Under the pieces are notes generated by a model, which saw only the letters and a list, made by a program, of their open reading frames with translations, was not told the DNA's origin and made no database searches. A stretch of 64,000 nucleotides of DNA from Cutaneotrichosporon cavernicola (Eukaryota > Basidiomycota > Tremellomycetes > Trichosporonales > Trichosporonaceae), in assembly GCF_030864355.1 (NCBI RefSeq), contig NC_083396.1:1116001-1180000 (forward strand), in the 5' to 3' direction. Shown one piece after another: positions 20,422 through 32,422 of the stretch (positions are counted from its first letter, which is position 1; the number at the start of each line of letters is the position of its first letter). The translations under genes were made by a program, and so were the position numbers.

Positions 20422-21912
20422 ACTGTGACGTGGGGTGGAGCGGCTGGCATTGACGTCGACGACGACGAACGGTTGGATACCAACGTATTGACCAACATGC
20501 AACTCGAACGTTGACAGCTGACCTGGAAACAGGACTCTGGATCAGCAGATCGACATGATGTAATAAATCTAGGAGAGTGGCAAGTTTGTGAGACGATGCT
20601 TGACTCACTCGTGACAAGATACGGAACGGTCACGCTTGTTCCTCGACACGATGGCCCGTCGGCCATGGCGAATGCTCCGTACATTGTACATTGTACATTG
20701 GTAAAGACAGTCTGCTGGTGGCAGACTAAGCAAGGATGACTTGAACCAAGACCCGACATGGTTGTCGGGAGATCCGCAGATCCGCAGATCCGACAAATTG
20801 GAATGGAATGGAATGTCATTTGCCAAGTCGTCCATCACCCCCTCGCACGCAAACATCACAACACCACACCGCCTTGCCTCGCCTTGACATATGCCGTTGC
20901 CTCCCGCATGCATGCATCATGATGCTGCTCATAGCGCCCACCGGTAGCGAACGATAGAGTTGTGATGACCACCACGGCCATGGCCGAAGACCTCCGTTCC
21001 AGTATGGTGGGTGCGCAATTCCGAATCCGATGAAATGGGTCGCAATATCGCCTCTTGATACTTTGATACTTTGATACTGGGCCTTGAGACGCCTAGGCAC
21101 CGTTTGCATTGACTCCACAGCACACGCTCCAGGACCGACGCAGTGGTAGTGGTGGTCGTTGGGCAACGCCGACAGCGCGACGCAGGTGTGTGCCTGTGCC
21201 TCTTCCCAGAATACAACAACTCATGTAGAATATATTGGCACTGGCGTTGACGCGTAGGTCCGAAGCCATGGTGGCAACGGCATGGCGACAGCCTCGGCTG
21301 TGGTAGAACATTCGGAGCAAGCCGTCCGGTCCGGCGTCAAGTGTCAAACGCACTGAATCTGTCTAGTGCAGAATGGAGAGTATGCATACATGGATGGCGA
21401 GAGGGGTTTGGACGCTCAGTCGACTAAGATTAGGGCCTGAGCCTACTGTATCGTAGGCATTCCAAATTGGCGCTGGCTGACGGCAGGTGGTGTGCCTCAA
21501 ACTGCCATTCACATTCACGGCGTCTGGTACCAGGTCAGTTCCAATATCCAGGAAAGCACAGCCGGTGTATGAACAATACGCAGCAGGTGGGCTGTGGCGT
21601 CGTACGATGATGGCTGGAGTCACGCGTCAGACGCCGCACGCTGCCGGCAGGCTCCAACAGAGCGAGTTGTATGACTCCTCATCAGCGCCAGTTCCAGTGC
21701 CAGCGCCTTGGGCCTTGGGCGGACCAGCCAACCCGACCGACGCGTCTCGCGTCGTTCCGCTGTGATACGAGGCGCGCTTGCCGACGGCCATGACACTGCC
21801 AGAAGAGGTTGGCGCTGAGAAACTGACTCCATAGGAGGGGATCTTTGAATAGCACCACCCATGGTGTGGTTGACAGTTGCGCAACAGTTGCGCACATTTC
21901 ATTCCTTTAATC
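20422..21912. other. Long intergenic region with short tandem repeats
   Basis: 1491 nt without a supportable gene. Several unrelated triplicated short repeats sit here: TACATTG x3 (20680-20700), GATCCGCA x3 (20771-20792), GGAAT x3 (20800-20814) and TTGATACT x3 (21055-21078). No tRNA, transposon ends or conserved coding segment recognised. Confidence 0.6.
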
Positions 21913-23689
21913 ATGCCGCGGGCCCAGCAGAGCCTGGAGAGCCCGCAGAGTGGTCAGAGACTGCAGACCACCAAGATCACGATTACGCCCTCGTCCACGT
22001 CCCTCACGGCCCCGTTTGTACTACTCCCCCTCCCCATCTCGCTCCCGATCGCTCCATCCAAACGCACGCGAACCTCCGTGCGCCGCAAGCGCCGGAGGAT
22101 GGACAACGCGCTTCCAAGTCCGTCGCCTACGCCGGCCCCGCGCGACCCATGGGCAGAGTACCGCGCAGTCCTGGCGCGCGGAGGTATTGCCATGCTGTCT
22201 CCGGCCGACGTGAGTCCCGCCAACCCATGGTCATATGTGCACCGCCGTGAAGTCGAGGCAATGGACGCACTGTGGGCTCGTCCGTTCGCTGTTGGATCCA
22301 TGGTCGAGCGTTGGGGCAGTGGCGTCGAGCTTGTTTCGCGTCAACAAGGCATTGGCGAACGCCTCGCACTACGAGGATGCAGTACCAACATGGAGGAGCA
22401 TAGTAGCTTTGAATCTTCATCCATAGAGATAGAGTCGCATCAAGCGACCGAGAGTAGCCCCATAGCAATACAGGTAGACCCATCCCCCGAGAGTATACAG
22501 GTAGACCCATCCCCCGAGAGTATTCTACTCGATTCGCCACCCCCCGATCCACCCGATCCCGATCCACCAACTCCCGACGAGGGCCCGTTCTGGTTCGGAC
22601 CCCCGCTGGTGGCGCGATATTCCCGCGGCGCACCGTATACGCTTCAAGCGTGTCGGGCGCGGCAGGCTCTCAGCGACCTACTGCGCGCACCGTTTGGTAA
22701 CCGCCATTTCCGACTCGAGGAGTGAGTAGCAGCTCTCCAACACGCTGACAATAGGGACACGGCTGTGTCGGCCCGCGTGCTGGCCACGCTGGATCTCAAC
22801 CTCCCTCCAGCAGTGACATTGGCCGCTGGCGTTCCGTGGAGCCACGTTCTTGATCAATGGCCAGGCCACGTTGACGGCCTGACTGCCATTGCGACCACCC
22901 ATCACGCGACGATTCTAGGACTTTTACGGCTGGGCCGCTCGCCTCCCGGCTCGCCAAATGACATGGACGAGTCGGAGAGCGACACGGCGTTACCTTTTCT
23001 CTTTGTTCGAGACGCCGATACGACGTCTCTCGCGGGAGCAAAGACTGCCCTGCTAGTCAGCATGCGCGCTGCGCTCGCCATCCTCGCCCGCCTCTATACG
23101 GCTGGAGGCGCGCCACCACCTCCCGACAGTGCGGGCCAGGCATTCGGGCTTTTGCAGAACGGCGAAGCTTGGGAACTGTACATGATGCACCGGAGCCCAG
23201 CGAGTCTCGGACCCTATGTGCGTTTCTATAATGATCACCAAAGCTGACACCAGTCCGTGACACGTCTATGGCATGGCCGGATGGACGTGGCAGTCGACGT
23301 CGTGACTTTCCAAACGCTGTGTGGCAACATCCTCTCCAGCGTCGACGAACGTGTGGCTTTTACAGTCGAATGTCTTCGGGGTATACATGTCAGTTTTGAA
23401 TATCCGGTCAGCTGACACTTAGCGCTCGACCCGCCGTATCCCCGGCATTGTTATTGACGATACTGGATCAGCGACGCCAGGCGGTGCCAGTGCTATTGCG
23501 AGTGCTGGGGCATCGTTCCTCGCCAGTAGTACGGGCAGTGGAGTACGGTCGTGCAATCCTTCGGCAGACTTTCATTTGGGCCTGTATAGAGCAGGCGAAC
23601 TTACGGTCGAGGATCGATACGAACGCATCACGGCTTGGGTGCGCGAGACGAGGGCCTGTATGGGCCTACACCGCCTACTGCAGATGTAG
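21913..23689 (+). CDS. Unknown basic protein, first of a tandem pair
   Basis: Exons 21913-22721, 22755-23217, 23254-23388 and 23423-23689 encode 557 residues. Not recognised. The N-terminus has a strong basic cluster (KRTRTSVRRKRRRMD), a likely nuclear signal, then Pro-rich sequence and AVLARGGIAMLSPADV. An acidic, Ser-rich insert around residues 155-215 holds a direct repeat (QVDPSPES twice). The middle domain contains ALPFLFVRDAD, and the intron before exon 3 falls after GPY. Its neighbour at 24233 shares the basic cluster, the LSAADL/LSPADV motif, the ALPFFF/ALPFLF motif and the GPY splice site, so they are tandem duplicates. No catalytic motif, transmembrane segment or DNA-binding domain could be named. 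Confidence 0.68.
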
Positions 23690-24232
23690 AGGTGGAATAG
23701 GGTAATCTGGCGCTCGGCGAGCTCGGCGGCTCGGCGGCTCGGCGCGCTTGGCATGGGTTGGCGAATCCGGATGCTCCGTATCGGTACGGGAGTAAAGGGC
23801 CGAGCGAGCCGTGAGCGAAGAAGTACCGACACGGTGCACTGCACCGCGTACAGTACGAGTGTGGGAAAGGCACGATCAGGATGTTTGTGACGACGAGCGC
23901 GGCAGAGCGCTCTGCTAGCATATGTTGCATTTATGATTTTTGATCCGGCTGCAATCGGAGCCTGGTGGGGGGAAGGAGTCTAAGGAGTTTATGCGGAGAG
24001 AGCCGGTAGGATCAGGAACAAGTCGGATATCTCCGTTGGGCGTCGGACGTCACTTGACGAAGCACATCGGCGTCAGCCGTTTGATTGATAGAGACGGCGG
24101 GGTCCATTGACCGTTTCCAATGAGAATCTACCATCACACTCTTCCATCAACCATCAACCGTCAACATCACCCCATAACCCATCACCACCACCATCACCAT
24201 CACCATCGCGGTTGATTGACACTAGAGTGATA
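23690..24232. other. Intergenic between tandem unknown genes
   Basis: 543 nt. Contains a CGGCGGCT-type short repeat near 23720-23745. Promoter region for the downstream paralogue; nothing else supported. Confidence 0.5.
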
Positions 24233-25430
24233 ATGGAATCACTCCTGGGCGGCCGCTCACTCCCTCCCGACTTTGAGCATGACGATAAGCGGAAACGCCG
24301 CCGCTTGACGGATCGAGTTCCGCTCCCTACGCCCGCCAACTCGGCGCCATCCGCCACTGCATCAAATACGACACCGCGCACCTCCCCCGTGGTAACAACC
24401 ACTGCGCTCCCCTACCTTCCCCCGTCTCCCCCAGCCAATGCTCCATCTCCATCCGCACCCGTCTCGGCACCTCCACCCTCAAATCCTCCCCCTCCCGAAA
24501 CCCTTCCCCTTCTCCAGGCAGTTCTCGCCGCCGGACAAATCCGCCTCCTCTCAGCCGCCGACCTCGCCGCCGATAACTTAGGTGCATACAATACCATCCG
24601 TGAAGCGATCGCGGCAGCATCGCCCCGCCCCGGCGGACTAGAAGCCCTCCAGGCGGCCCTTGCTCAGGGTCCGATTGCTGGCGAGCGGTGAGTCCGGACC
24701 CGGGACCGAAACCCGAAACGAAACACTAAACAATAACAGCAACTTTGCCATCACGCGCCAAGCCCTGGCAGCCTTAAACCTTCCTCTGGAGCCGACGAAT
24801 GTGACTGTGGCTTTAGGACTTCCACGCAGCGAACGCGAGGGCGGATCAAAAATGGCGCTTCCCTTCTTCTTCGCCTCGCATGGCGGATTAGTAGGCCTCT
24901 TCACGGCTATGCGGGCAGGTCTGGGCGCGTTAGGAGGCTTGATGGACGCCGCCCAGTTGGCCAGGACTCGCGCCTGGCTTAGGGGACGGTCGGTGCCGGC
25001 GCCTCCGAAAGGAGGGATGGCGGCGTATGGCCTGGTGCTTGGACAACAGGCAGAGTTGTGGGTCATGACCCGCGGACCATATGTGAGTCATCTGATTGTT
25101 TGGGGCTGATTATAGTTTGTCGCCCGGGCATGGTCGGGACGACTTGGTACGCCCGAGTTTGCGGGTGTGCTTGCCAATATCCTTGGGGCTCGCGAGAGGG
25201 CCAATTTCATCGCGCAGTGTCTTCAAACTATCAAGGAGGGGCGGGAGGCTCTTGCGAGTGCAGGCGAACAGCCGTTCGATACGTGGTGGCGCGGGAATGG
25301 GGGAGATACGCCTGCACGCACGTTTGAGCGTCGGCTTGCGGATATGGGGTTTGCGGATGGGGGAGCACGAGTTGTGGCGTGGGTCAGGGCTCAAGATACG
25401 CAGACGTATCTAGCCCCGGATCAGGAGTAA
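24233..25430 (+). CDS. Unknown basic protein, second of a tandem pair
   Basis: Exons 24233-24687, 24740-25082 and 25116-25430 encode 370 residues. The first in-frame ATG (24233) was chosen. A basic cluster (DDKRKRRRLTDR) is followed by a Pro/Ser/Ala-rich stretch, then AVLAAGQIRLLSAADL, KMALPFFFASH and MTRGPY at the exon 2 border. The same features in the same order occur in the upstream gene, which is longer mainly because of an acidic insert and an extra 3' intron. A Trp-rich segment (FDTWWRGNGG) lies in the C-terminal domain. Function unknown; nuclear location is inferred only from the basic cluster. The gene converges on the Zn2Cys6 gene, leaving 97 bp between stop codons. Confidence 0.7.
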
Positions 25431-25527
25431 GAGGAGTAAGAGGGAGAGAGAATAGCGTACATTGCATCTTGACAATCTTCAACCACTGTACTATTATGCA
25501 TTACATCATGTGCTGTGCCAGCTGATG

Positions 25528-28203
25528 CTACATTGGATTCTGTAGATCGGGGAGCCCAAGATCCCAAGTGTTCCACCAATTACTTGCGCCGCCCGCGCCC
25601 TCGCGGCTCTCGAGCAGGGTCGTGGGATCCCAGAATTGGTGGAGGAGAAAGTCGGTTGCAGGATCCTGGGTTCTCTGGGGTGTGGAATCGACGAAATGCT
25701 GTTGCAAAACTTGGTCGATTGTTGGGGCGAGTGGGACGAGCGGTTGAGGCTGTATGGAAGCAGGCGATGGGCCATGGGACATGGGACTGTCATCCTCGCG
25801 GCGGATCGTCGTCGCCCGCTTACCTTCGCGTGCGCGCTCCACCAGTCTGGTTCGCCAGCCGAGTAACTCGACGTCGACGTCAGCCTCGTCGCCCGGTGGA
25901 GGCGGCGCGTGTTCGACTTTGGAGAGAGCTCGGGCGCGTAGACGAAGGAGCCACTGGTGGTTCTGTACAAGTGAGGGGGTTGCGTGGTCGCGCAAAACCG
26001 ACGAGTAGAGCTTGATACTGTGGTCGATCTGGCCTAGCACCAGACCAGCCAGCGGGTTGGTCGGGTTCAATATGATCATCGTACCGAGACACACGGCGGC
26101 GGTGAACAGGTGATACTGGGGTTAGGAATAGCTGAACCGCGTTGCTACTCACCCAGAAGAACCAGTGCCGCGCGGTCACGGTCGGATACAGCTCGTACAG
26201 TCCCCCGACGACTTCGATGAGGACGTTACACCGCTCCACGACGGCGAGGTAACTCTTTGCGTATGTTGATCTTGTTGGGTCCTGCGGCGATTCTTGGAGC
26301 GCACGTACAAAGTACGGTCGTTGGAGGAACAGGATGGCCTCGCTGACATTGAGGGCGAGCGTAAACTGCTGAAACGTAAGGGCCAGTTGGCCGCTCACAG
26401 CCGGTGAATCGCGGATAGCGCTCTCGGCATCAGCATACACTGATGGCAAGGCTAGGAGTGCGGTTCGACACCGGATCGCGAATGGAATATGCCGTTCGAA
26501 CGCGCAAAGTCTCTCATAGAGCGCATCAATGGCCGAGTAGGCTGTCGGCCTCACGTCCATTGCCTGGTCGAGGACTGCTCCTGAGATACGACACAACTCG
26601 AATTTGAGGGTCCGGAAGTCACGTTCCCCACCGCCTGGGAAGGCTGTATCGATATGTTCTGGACGGAGGGAGGAGGGGCGAGAGAAACAGTTTGCTTGGA
26701 ATACGTCAATGGTATGACATTCCCAAAAGACGTGCCTCCGCTCCTCAGCCACTTCGGGAGGCAAGTTCCACCGTCGCCCGTCGATATGTAGTCCCATAGC
26801 GGTGACGAGACGCATTGCCAGGCCCCAGAGAGGCCACGCGCTATCCCCGTTCCGTCCTTTCTCCGTCTCGAGCGCATAGTGCGCCATGATCACTAGGGCT
26901 TGTAATCCGGCGATGGTGTTATGTCCAATAAAGTCTCCTTTGACGAGACACCACCTCGCGGCTGCGAGGTGGTGTTCAGCGCCAGGATCGTGGGGTGGAA
27001 GGGCCGGGTTGTGGAGAGCTCCCATGGCGAGGATGATAAACAGCAAAGCAAGTTGTTGGGGATGTACGCGGCTTGGATTTTGGCCCAGTCCATATGCGCG
27101 GTCAAAGATGGGTTGAACGCCTGCCCGAGGTGCGACGTCGTGGTTCCACGTATAGTTGTCATAATATGCGTCGAGGAGGACGCGGGCTTGATCAATGGGC
27201 GGGAGGTGGAGGAGGATTGTGGCCATGGTCGGTGCTGGTCCCCATGGAGGGAAGGGGAAGAGCGAGTCTGCGCCGAACCAGTCCTCGTCGGCTCTCTCTG
27301 TTGGTGGAGGAGAATGAGAATGTGAGCGTGATCTACGCCCAACTTCGGAATTACGTAGCCATTCTGTGCCGGCTGTCGGGCCGAGCCACTTGCTCCGTCC
27401 CGATCTGTCAATCACGAGGGTGCCGTAGCTCTCGTCTTGCGGGGGTGGGTTGGGCTCGTACGTGTATTGAAAGGAGGGTGTTGGTTGGGACGCTTGAGAT
27501 GGTGTCGGGTGGGAGGGATGGGAGAGAGGGGGAGGCGGTTGTAAAGGGTTTGGGTTTGGAGGTGTCGAGTGAGATGGTCGCGCTGGAGGAGTGAGTTGGG
27601 AAGGGCCAGTTCGGTCTTCACGCAATGGTCGTGGTGACCGCCGTTCTTCGCGCCGTTCTTCGCGCGCGTATTGCAACGTTTCGTATGACGGCCGATATCG
27701 CGGTGACGCAGACCGCGAACGTTCACGCTCGTCGCGTCTATCACGTCGTTCGTCCCTCCTCTCCTCTCTACCTCGATCCCTCCTCTCCCTCTCATCCCTC
27801 CTCCTCTTCCTCCTCTCCCTATCCCTCGACTCGGACTCGGACCTCGAGCTCGAACTCGACCGCGACCGCCTCAACCCCGGTATTGCAGCCAACATGCCCT
27901 CGATAGCAGCGAGGCGATCGCGCATCTCGCCCATATCATCATTCCTCTGCGTCCTGCCATCAGTCCTCGCCCTCATCATACATACGCCTTCTTGACCCGC
28001 ACGCTATTCGGACACAGATCGGTACATTCGCGCCGCACACAGTTCGAGCACGGCACCTGCCTATCGCACTTGAGCTTGAGGCGGTGACATTCTGCATCCA
28101 TCAATATCTCCAAGCGCGCGGACGTACCGGCACAACTGAGCTGTTTGCGTGAACGGCGTTCCTCGCGTACGTCGTAGCGCTCGACTTGGTCGGGTGTTGA
28201 CAT
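25528..28203 (-). CDS. Zn2Cys6 fungal transcription factor
   Basis: Minus-strand exons 28128-28203, 27986-28091, 26153-27953 and 25528-26115 give 856 residues. The binuclear zinc cluster is assembled across intron 1: CAECHRLKLKC followed by CSNC and CTDLC. After it come a short coiled region (MRDRLAAIEGMLAAIPG) and a very Arg/Ser/Glu-rich stretch. The fungal_trans domain follows from about residue 290 (FDRAYGLGQNPSRVHPQQLAL, VKGDFIGHNTIAGLQALV, WGLAMRLVTAMGLH). Such proteins are nuclear activators or repressors of metabolic genes; the target is unknown. Introns are 32-37 nt. The zinc-cluster Cys pair only forms if intron 28092-28127 is removed, which supports that intron. Confidence 0.88.
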
Positions 28204-29017
28204 GGTTGGCCAATTGGCCTGGTGGCAATTGACAAGTTGAGTTTGGGGGAGGTAAGGAAGGTATGAGACATCAGAGCGGGAGAAGTTTCGGCAACCGGTC
28301 CGGAGCCCCGGTCAGAGGTAAATGACGTACATCTGGCTCAGAGTTGAGTGGCGAGAAGCTTTCGTTATCAATCCAACGGAGTTGGGAGAAGAGCAAGGAG
28401 GGATAAGACAGACCGCGAGTCGACGCGATGCATCGGCGCCGCTCAAGTTTAGATCACGAGTCCCTCCAGCGGCCAACTTGAGCGGCGCAGACACATCGCG
28501 TCGACTCGCGGCCTGTGAGTGCCGGTTCATGTTGACCAACGAGACAAGTTGTCATTCAAAATCTGAGGCTGACAAGCTGTTGGACTGCACCGCCTCATCG
28601 ATGATTCATGCATTACCTCGCTTGGTTCCTGGTGGTATGGATATCCTCGCCTCTGCAACTGTGCAACTGTCACTGCCACTGCAACTGCAACTGCAGCTGC
28701 AACGGCAAATAGCTGCGTGGCGAGGCTTGGCAGACGATTCCAGCATGTCAGCAACCAAGTTGGATTTGTTAGCGTCATCAGAGAGGCAGAATCGGAGAGG
28801 ACGAGGACAGGAATGGACGAGCAGAGTGCCGATCCAAGCCAAGCCGATGCCAAGATGCCAAGATATCCGATGCATTGCAGTCATGTCATCCGCAGCTCCA
28901 TCACTCCACTACTACATGACTACAGTGGCAACTCATAACGTCTGGAATAGGATATAACTAGCAATCCTCAACACCCTTCTCTTCTCTACTCACACACAAC
29001 ACACAACAACAACAACA
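28204..29017. other. Intergenic with large inverted repeat
   Basis: 814 nt between divergent genes. Contains the 37-nt inverted repeat listed separately and an ACTGCA/CTGCAA-rich stretch at about 28660-28705. No gene supported. Confidence 0.5.
28413..28511. repeat. Imperfect 37-nt inverted repeat (stem-loop)
   Basis: The arms 28413-28449 and 28475-28511 are reverse complements except for a few central mismatches and are separated by 25 nt. Each arm contains GAGTCGACGCGATG and GCGCCGCTCAAGTT. The arms are GC-rich and could extrude as a cruciform or form an RNA hairpin. It lies 210 bp upstream of the Zn2Cys6 gene start. Confidence 0.85.
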
Positions 29018-29770
29018 ATGCGCCTCTCCGCCTTCGCCTTTGCCACTATCGCCTCGTCTGTCGGTGAGTCCTTCCCTACTTCCTCCTTCCCCTTTACCAC
29101 CCCAACCCCACCCTCCTCTTCCGCCTCTACGCCGGGGCGCTGCCACCACCTTCCCCCGGCTCCCAGCTCCCAGCTCCGCTTACCCCAGTCTCGGCGCGCA
29201 TCACCCGTCGCGACGATATTGACGACTACAACTTCCCGCAGGAGTGCTCGACGCAGTGCTCCAATGTCGTCCAGTTCCGTGACAACTGCGTTGCCAAGAA
29301 CATGGAGATTGACGATGACAACAACAACAACGACAACGACAGTGACTCCGATGACTCCGACTCCGACGACGACAACGCCGAGTGCCACGTCTGCCAGGTA
29401 CGGCCCCTCCTTCCCCCTCCGTAGATGTTGCTGACCCCAGCTCATGGCGGTTCCGGGCATGGCCGACTGCATGACCTGTCTCAACGGCCTGCCGAACAAG
29501 TCCGAGGACACGCGCGACGTCCTCGAGGACCTCCAAGAGGCGCAGGGCAAGTGTGCTAACTCGACGACTCTGAACGGTGGCGCGAACCAGACTAGCAGCG
29601 GCGCCACTCAGGCCGGCGGCGCCACTCAGGCCGGCAGCGTCACTCTGGCCGGCAGCGCCGCCGCCTCATCGGTCTCAGGCCCCTCCACTACGCCTGCTAG
29701 CGGCTCATCCGCCCGCGGCCTCAGCGGTGTTGCTGTCGCCGCGGCGGTTCTCGCTGGGGTCTCCCTCTAA
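29018..29770 (+). CDS. Small secreted, probably GPI-anchored Asp-rich protein
   Basis: Exons 29018-29063, 29189-29397 and 29441-29770 encode 194 residues. The signal peptide (MRLSAFAFATIASSVVSA) is completed across intron 1, which at 125 nt is long for this genome. The mature part has a Cys motif (ECSTQCSNVVQFRDNC), then an Asp/Ser/Asn-rich acidic tract of about 25 residues. CHVCQL and CMTCLNGL follow, then a Gly/Ser/Thr/Ala-rich stalk. The C-terminus is a hydrophobic Ala/Val/Leu stretch after small residues, a typical GPI-addition signal. The family resembles many short fungal surface proteins, but none is named. Confidence 0.78.
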
Positions 29771-30177
29771 GCCAAGCAGGAACAAACGAACAATTTGATG
29801 CGAATCATGTGTAGATTGAATCAAGTCTCATGAACTCATGCTGTATTGTGTTGCTTTAAGGAGATTAGATCTGCGATCCGCGATGGCCCAGGTCGCGTGT
29901 GGGGCACAAGGCGGCGCGGGCCGAAGCTTGTTGTTCCATCCTCTGTTCCTGCACTGTATATGTTGTTGTAGTGCGTGTATGCGATTCTGCACTCTGGAGA
30001 ACCAGTTGTGGCTGTGTGGCTGGAGGAAGAGGCTTCGTGAACACGCGAGGTGAAGAAGAGTGGCATCCGCCACAACCGACCTTTGTCTTGTTTGTGCTCC
30101 GGACAATATCGGCCCGACCGGCCCGCCCTTCACTGATGAACCTCCCCTCCGACCAATTTGGCACTACACTGTCCACA
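29771..30177. other. Intergenic
   Basis: 407 nt between two same-strand genes. No feature beyond weak open frames. Confidence 0.5.
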
Positions 30178-32422
30178 ATGGAGCCGTCAAACAGTGAGCG
30201 CAACGAGGACAACGCTGACGGAAGAGGCGTGTGTGCGTGCTCCTCCTCCTTGCGATGCTGAAACCAGGACACATGCTACCGCGCCAAGCTCAAGTGCGTG
30301 GGCCGCGAGGCGCCGCCGTGTGCGCGCTGCGTCGCGAACGGAACAGAGTGCACGTTCGACGGCCGACGTAAGAGCAAGATCACGCAGGTCGAGGAGCGGG
30401 TCGTTGCGCTGGAAACTGCTCTGGAGGGTATGCGGGCACACATGGGCGTAATGGAACGACAGATCGATGCGATGGGCAACAAGTCGACCGAGCCTACGCC
30501 AGCTGTCCACCAGCTAGCGACATACACGCCTCTTGCCTCCGCTGCCTCTGCCCCTCCCACCCACCCCGCTATCCACCATCTTACCCACCATCTAAGCCAG
30601 GACCCCTCACACCACTCCTCACACCACTCCTCTAACCACTCCTCCCACTCCTCCCACCCTCCCGTCCCCGGACGCAAACGCTCGCGGCCGCGCGACTCGT
30701 CCTCCTCGGAAGTCGACGAAGACCCACTCAACGACATAGCCCGCGGCGCCCCCCTCGAACGGATGCTGGACCGCCGCACCTCCTCCCCCTGCATCAAACA
30801 CATGCGACTAACCATCGAACCCTCCCGCGCCGACCCCTCTTCCGACGCTGACGATCCCGTCGTGGCAGGCCTGGTAACCCCCGCACACGGCCAGGCCCTC
30901 CTCGACGCATTCTATGCTCACTGCCACACGCCTATCCCTGTCTTCGACCCGGCCACCGATACATGGGACGGGCTCCGGCGTTCTCCGTTCGCTCTAACGG
31001 CGGCAATCATGGTCGGGGCAATGTTTGCGCGCGAGCCAGCCCTCCAGGCCAGGTTACAGGCGCACGCAGAGAAGCTTGCTAAGGAGACGCTGTTTGCTGG
31101 TGATGGAGTCGAGGTTGTACAAGGCCTGGTTGTGTTGACGGCATGGGGAGGCGGATGGCGGACTGGCGGACATCAATTGAGGTTGGCGATGGAGATGGGG
31201 CTGTATCGCTGCTTACCCCATCTCGTACGTACCGACATGGGAGCAGGTAAGGGGGATGCGGCACTGGAGATTGAGCGGCCCCTGGTAGTCGGAGCGAGGG
31301 TTTGGCTCGCAGTCTGCAAGGCCGAATATGAGTGAGTCTCCTCGAGAAGGTCCATGTAGAGCTGATTCAGAATGGCTTTCAACCAGGGTCGACCGCTGTT
31401 GATCGGCGAGGAGAGCAGTGTTGCTTTGGGAAGACGCCTGCTCGACCATCCCCTCAGTACGCGGGAAGACTCGCGTCTCGTCGCGGCCTGCGAGTTACTT
31501 GCCGGCCGCCAGAGATCCCACTTGGCGTGGAGCGGTACCCCAGCCGTGTCTCTCGAAACGGCTGCTTTTGAGATTGCGGCCGATAACGCCTTCTTCGACG
31601 CATGGCACGCAGACTGGATGGCGTATTATGGTGCGTTCCACCTTGATCCATTGAGGAGACTGACCCAGATTCCGTTGGGGTTCCAAAAGGCCATTTCCTC
31701 CGCGACCTTTTACATTCGGGCAAAAACCATTCGATGTAAGTACTCTACTCCCCGGGCGCGCTGACGCAGATTACTCGTCAATTCCCGTTTGTTGAGCGGT
31801 ATCGGCGCTCGGGCGGATGTGGAAAGCCTCGCTCCAGAGCGCCGCACCGCCCTATTGCGCAGCGTACAAGCCGCCAGTGCACTTGTACGCATGGCAACCG
31901 GGGACACGGCGTACCGCGACTACTTTCTCAGCATGAACTCTATGACTCGTGAGTCTTTGGAGTACAGCCTGACGTCAGACGTGGCGATGGCCTTTGCTGC
32001 CCGCCTCCTTATCCGTTTCGCCGGACTGGTGCCTGACGCCGTGGACCTGCGACAGACAGGACGAGACATCGAGGCGCTCGCTGGTGTATTGAAGCGCGGT
32101 CCGGGGGGAGGACCACTCGCGGCGCAGATCCAAGACGTTCTTCGACGCGCTAGGCGGCGTCGTGTCCTGCCTCCCCGATCTCGTGTACCGTCACCCTCAC
32201 TGGCCCGAGCCGAGCCCACGCCCGAATCCCAGACCCACTCTGAGATACTGGTCGACCGGGCCGAGGGTTTCGACTTTGGCGACTTTGCGTTCCCGGCCGA
32301 CCTGTTTGGCGGGTTTAGTGATGACGACGTGAGTGTGACGAGTATATGGATGCTGATGACAGGCGACGAATATCTTCCAGTGGCTCGGCGGGAACGGGAC
32401 CGATTGGGTATCACCCATCTAG
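30178..32422 (+). CDS. Zn2Cys6 fungal transcription factor
   Basis: Exons 30178-30234, 30268-31331, 31371-31739, 31770-32328 and 32363-32422 give 702 residues. The zinc cluster reads CDTCYRAKLKC, CARC and GTEC. Its first Cys is supplied by exon 1 only if a GC-AG intron (30235-30267, GCGTGC donor) is spliced. A coiled-coil dimer helix follows (QVEERVVALETALEGMRAHM), then a His/Ser-rich linker and the middle homology region. The tail IFQWLGGNGTDW is an aromatic C-terminal motif common in this class. The intron at 31740-31769 uses a weak GTACTC donor because the stronger GTAAGT four bases upstream breaks the frame; this junction is the least certain. Target genes unknown. Confidence 0.83.
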
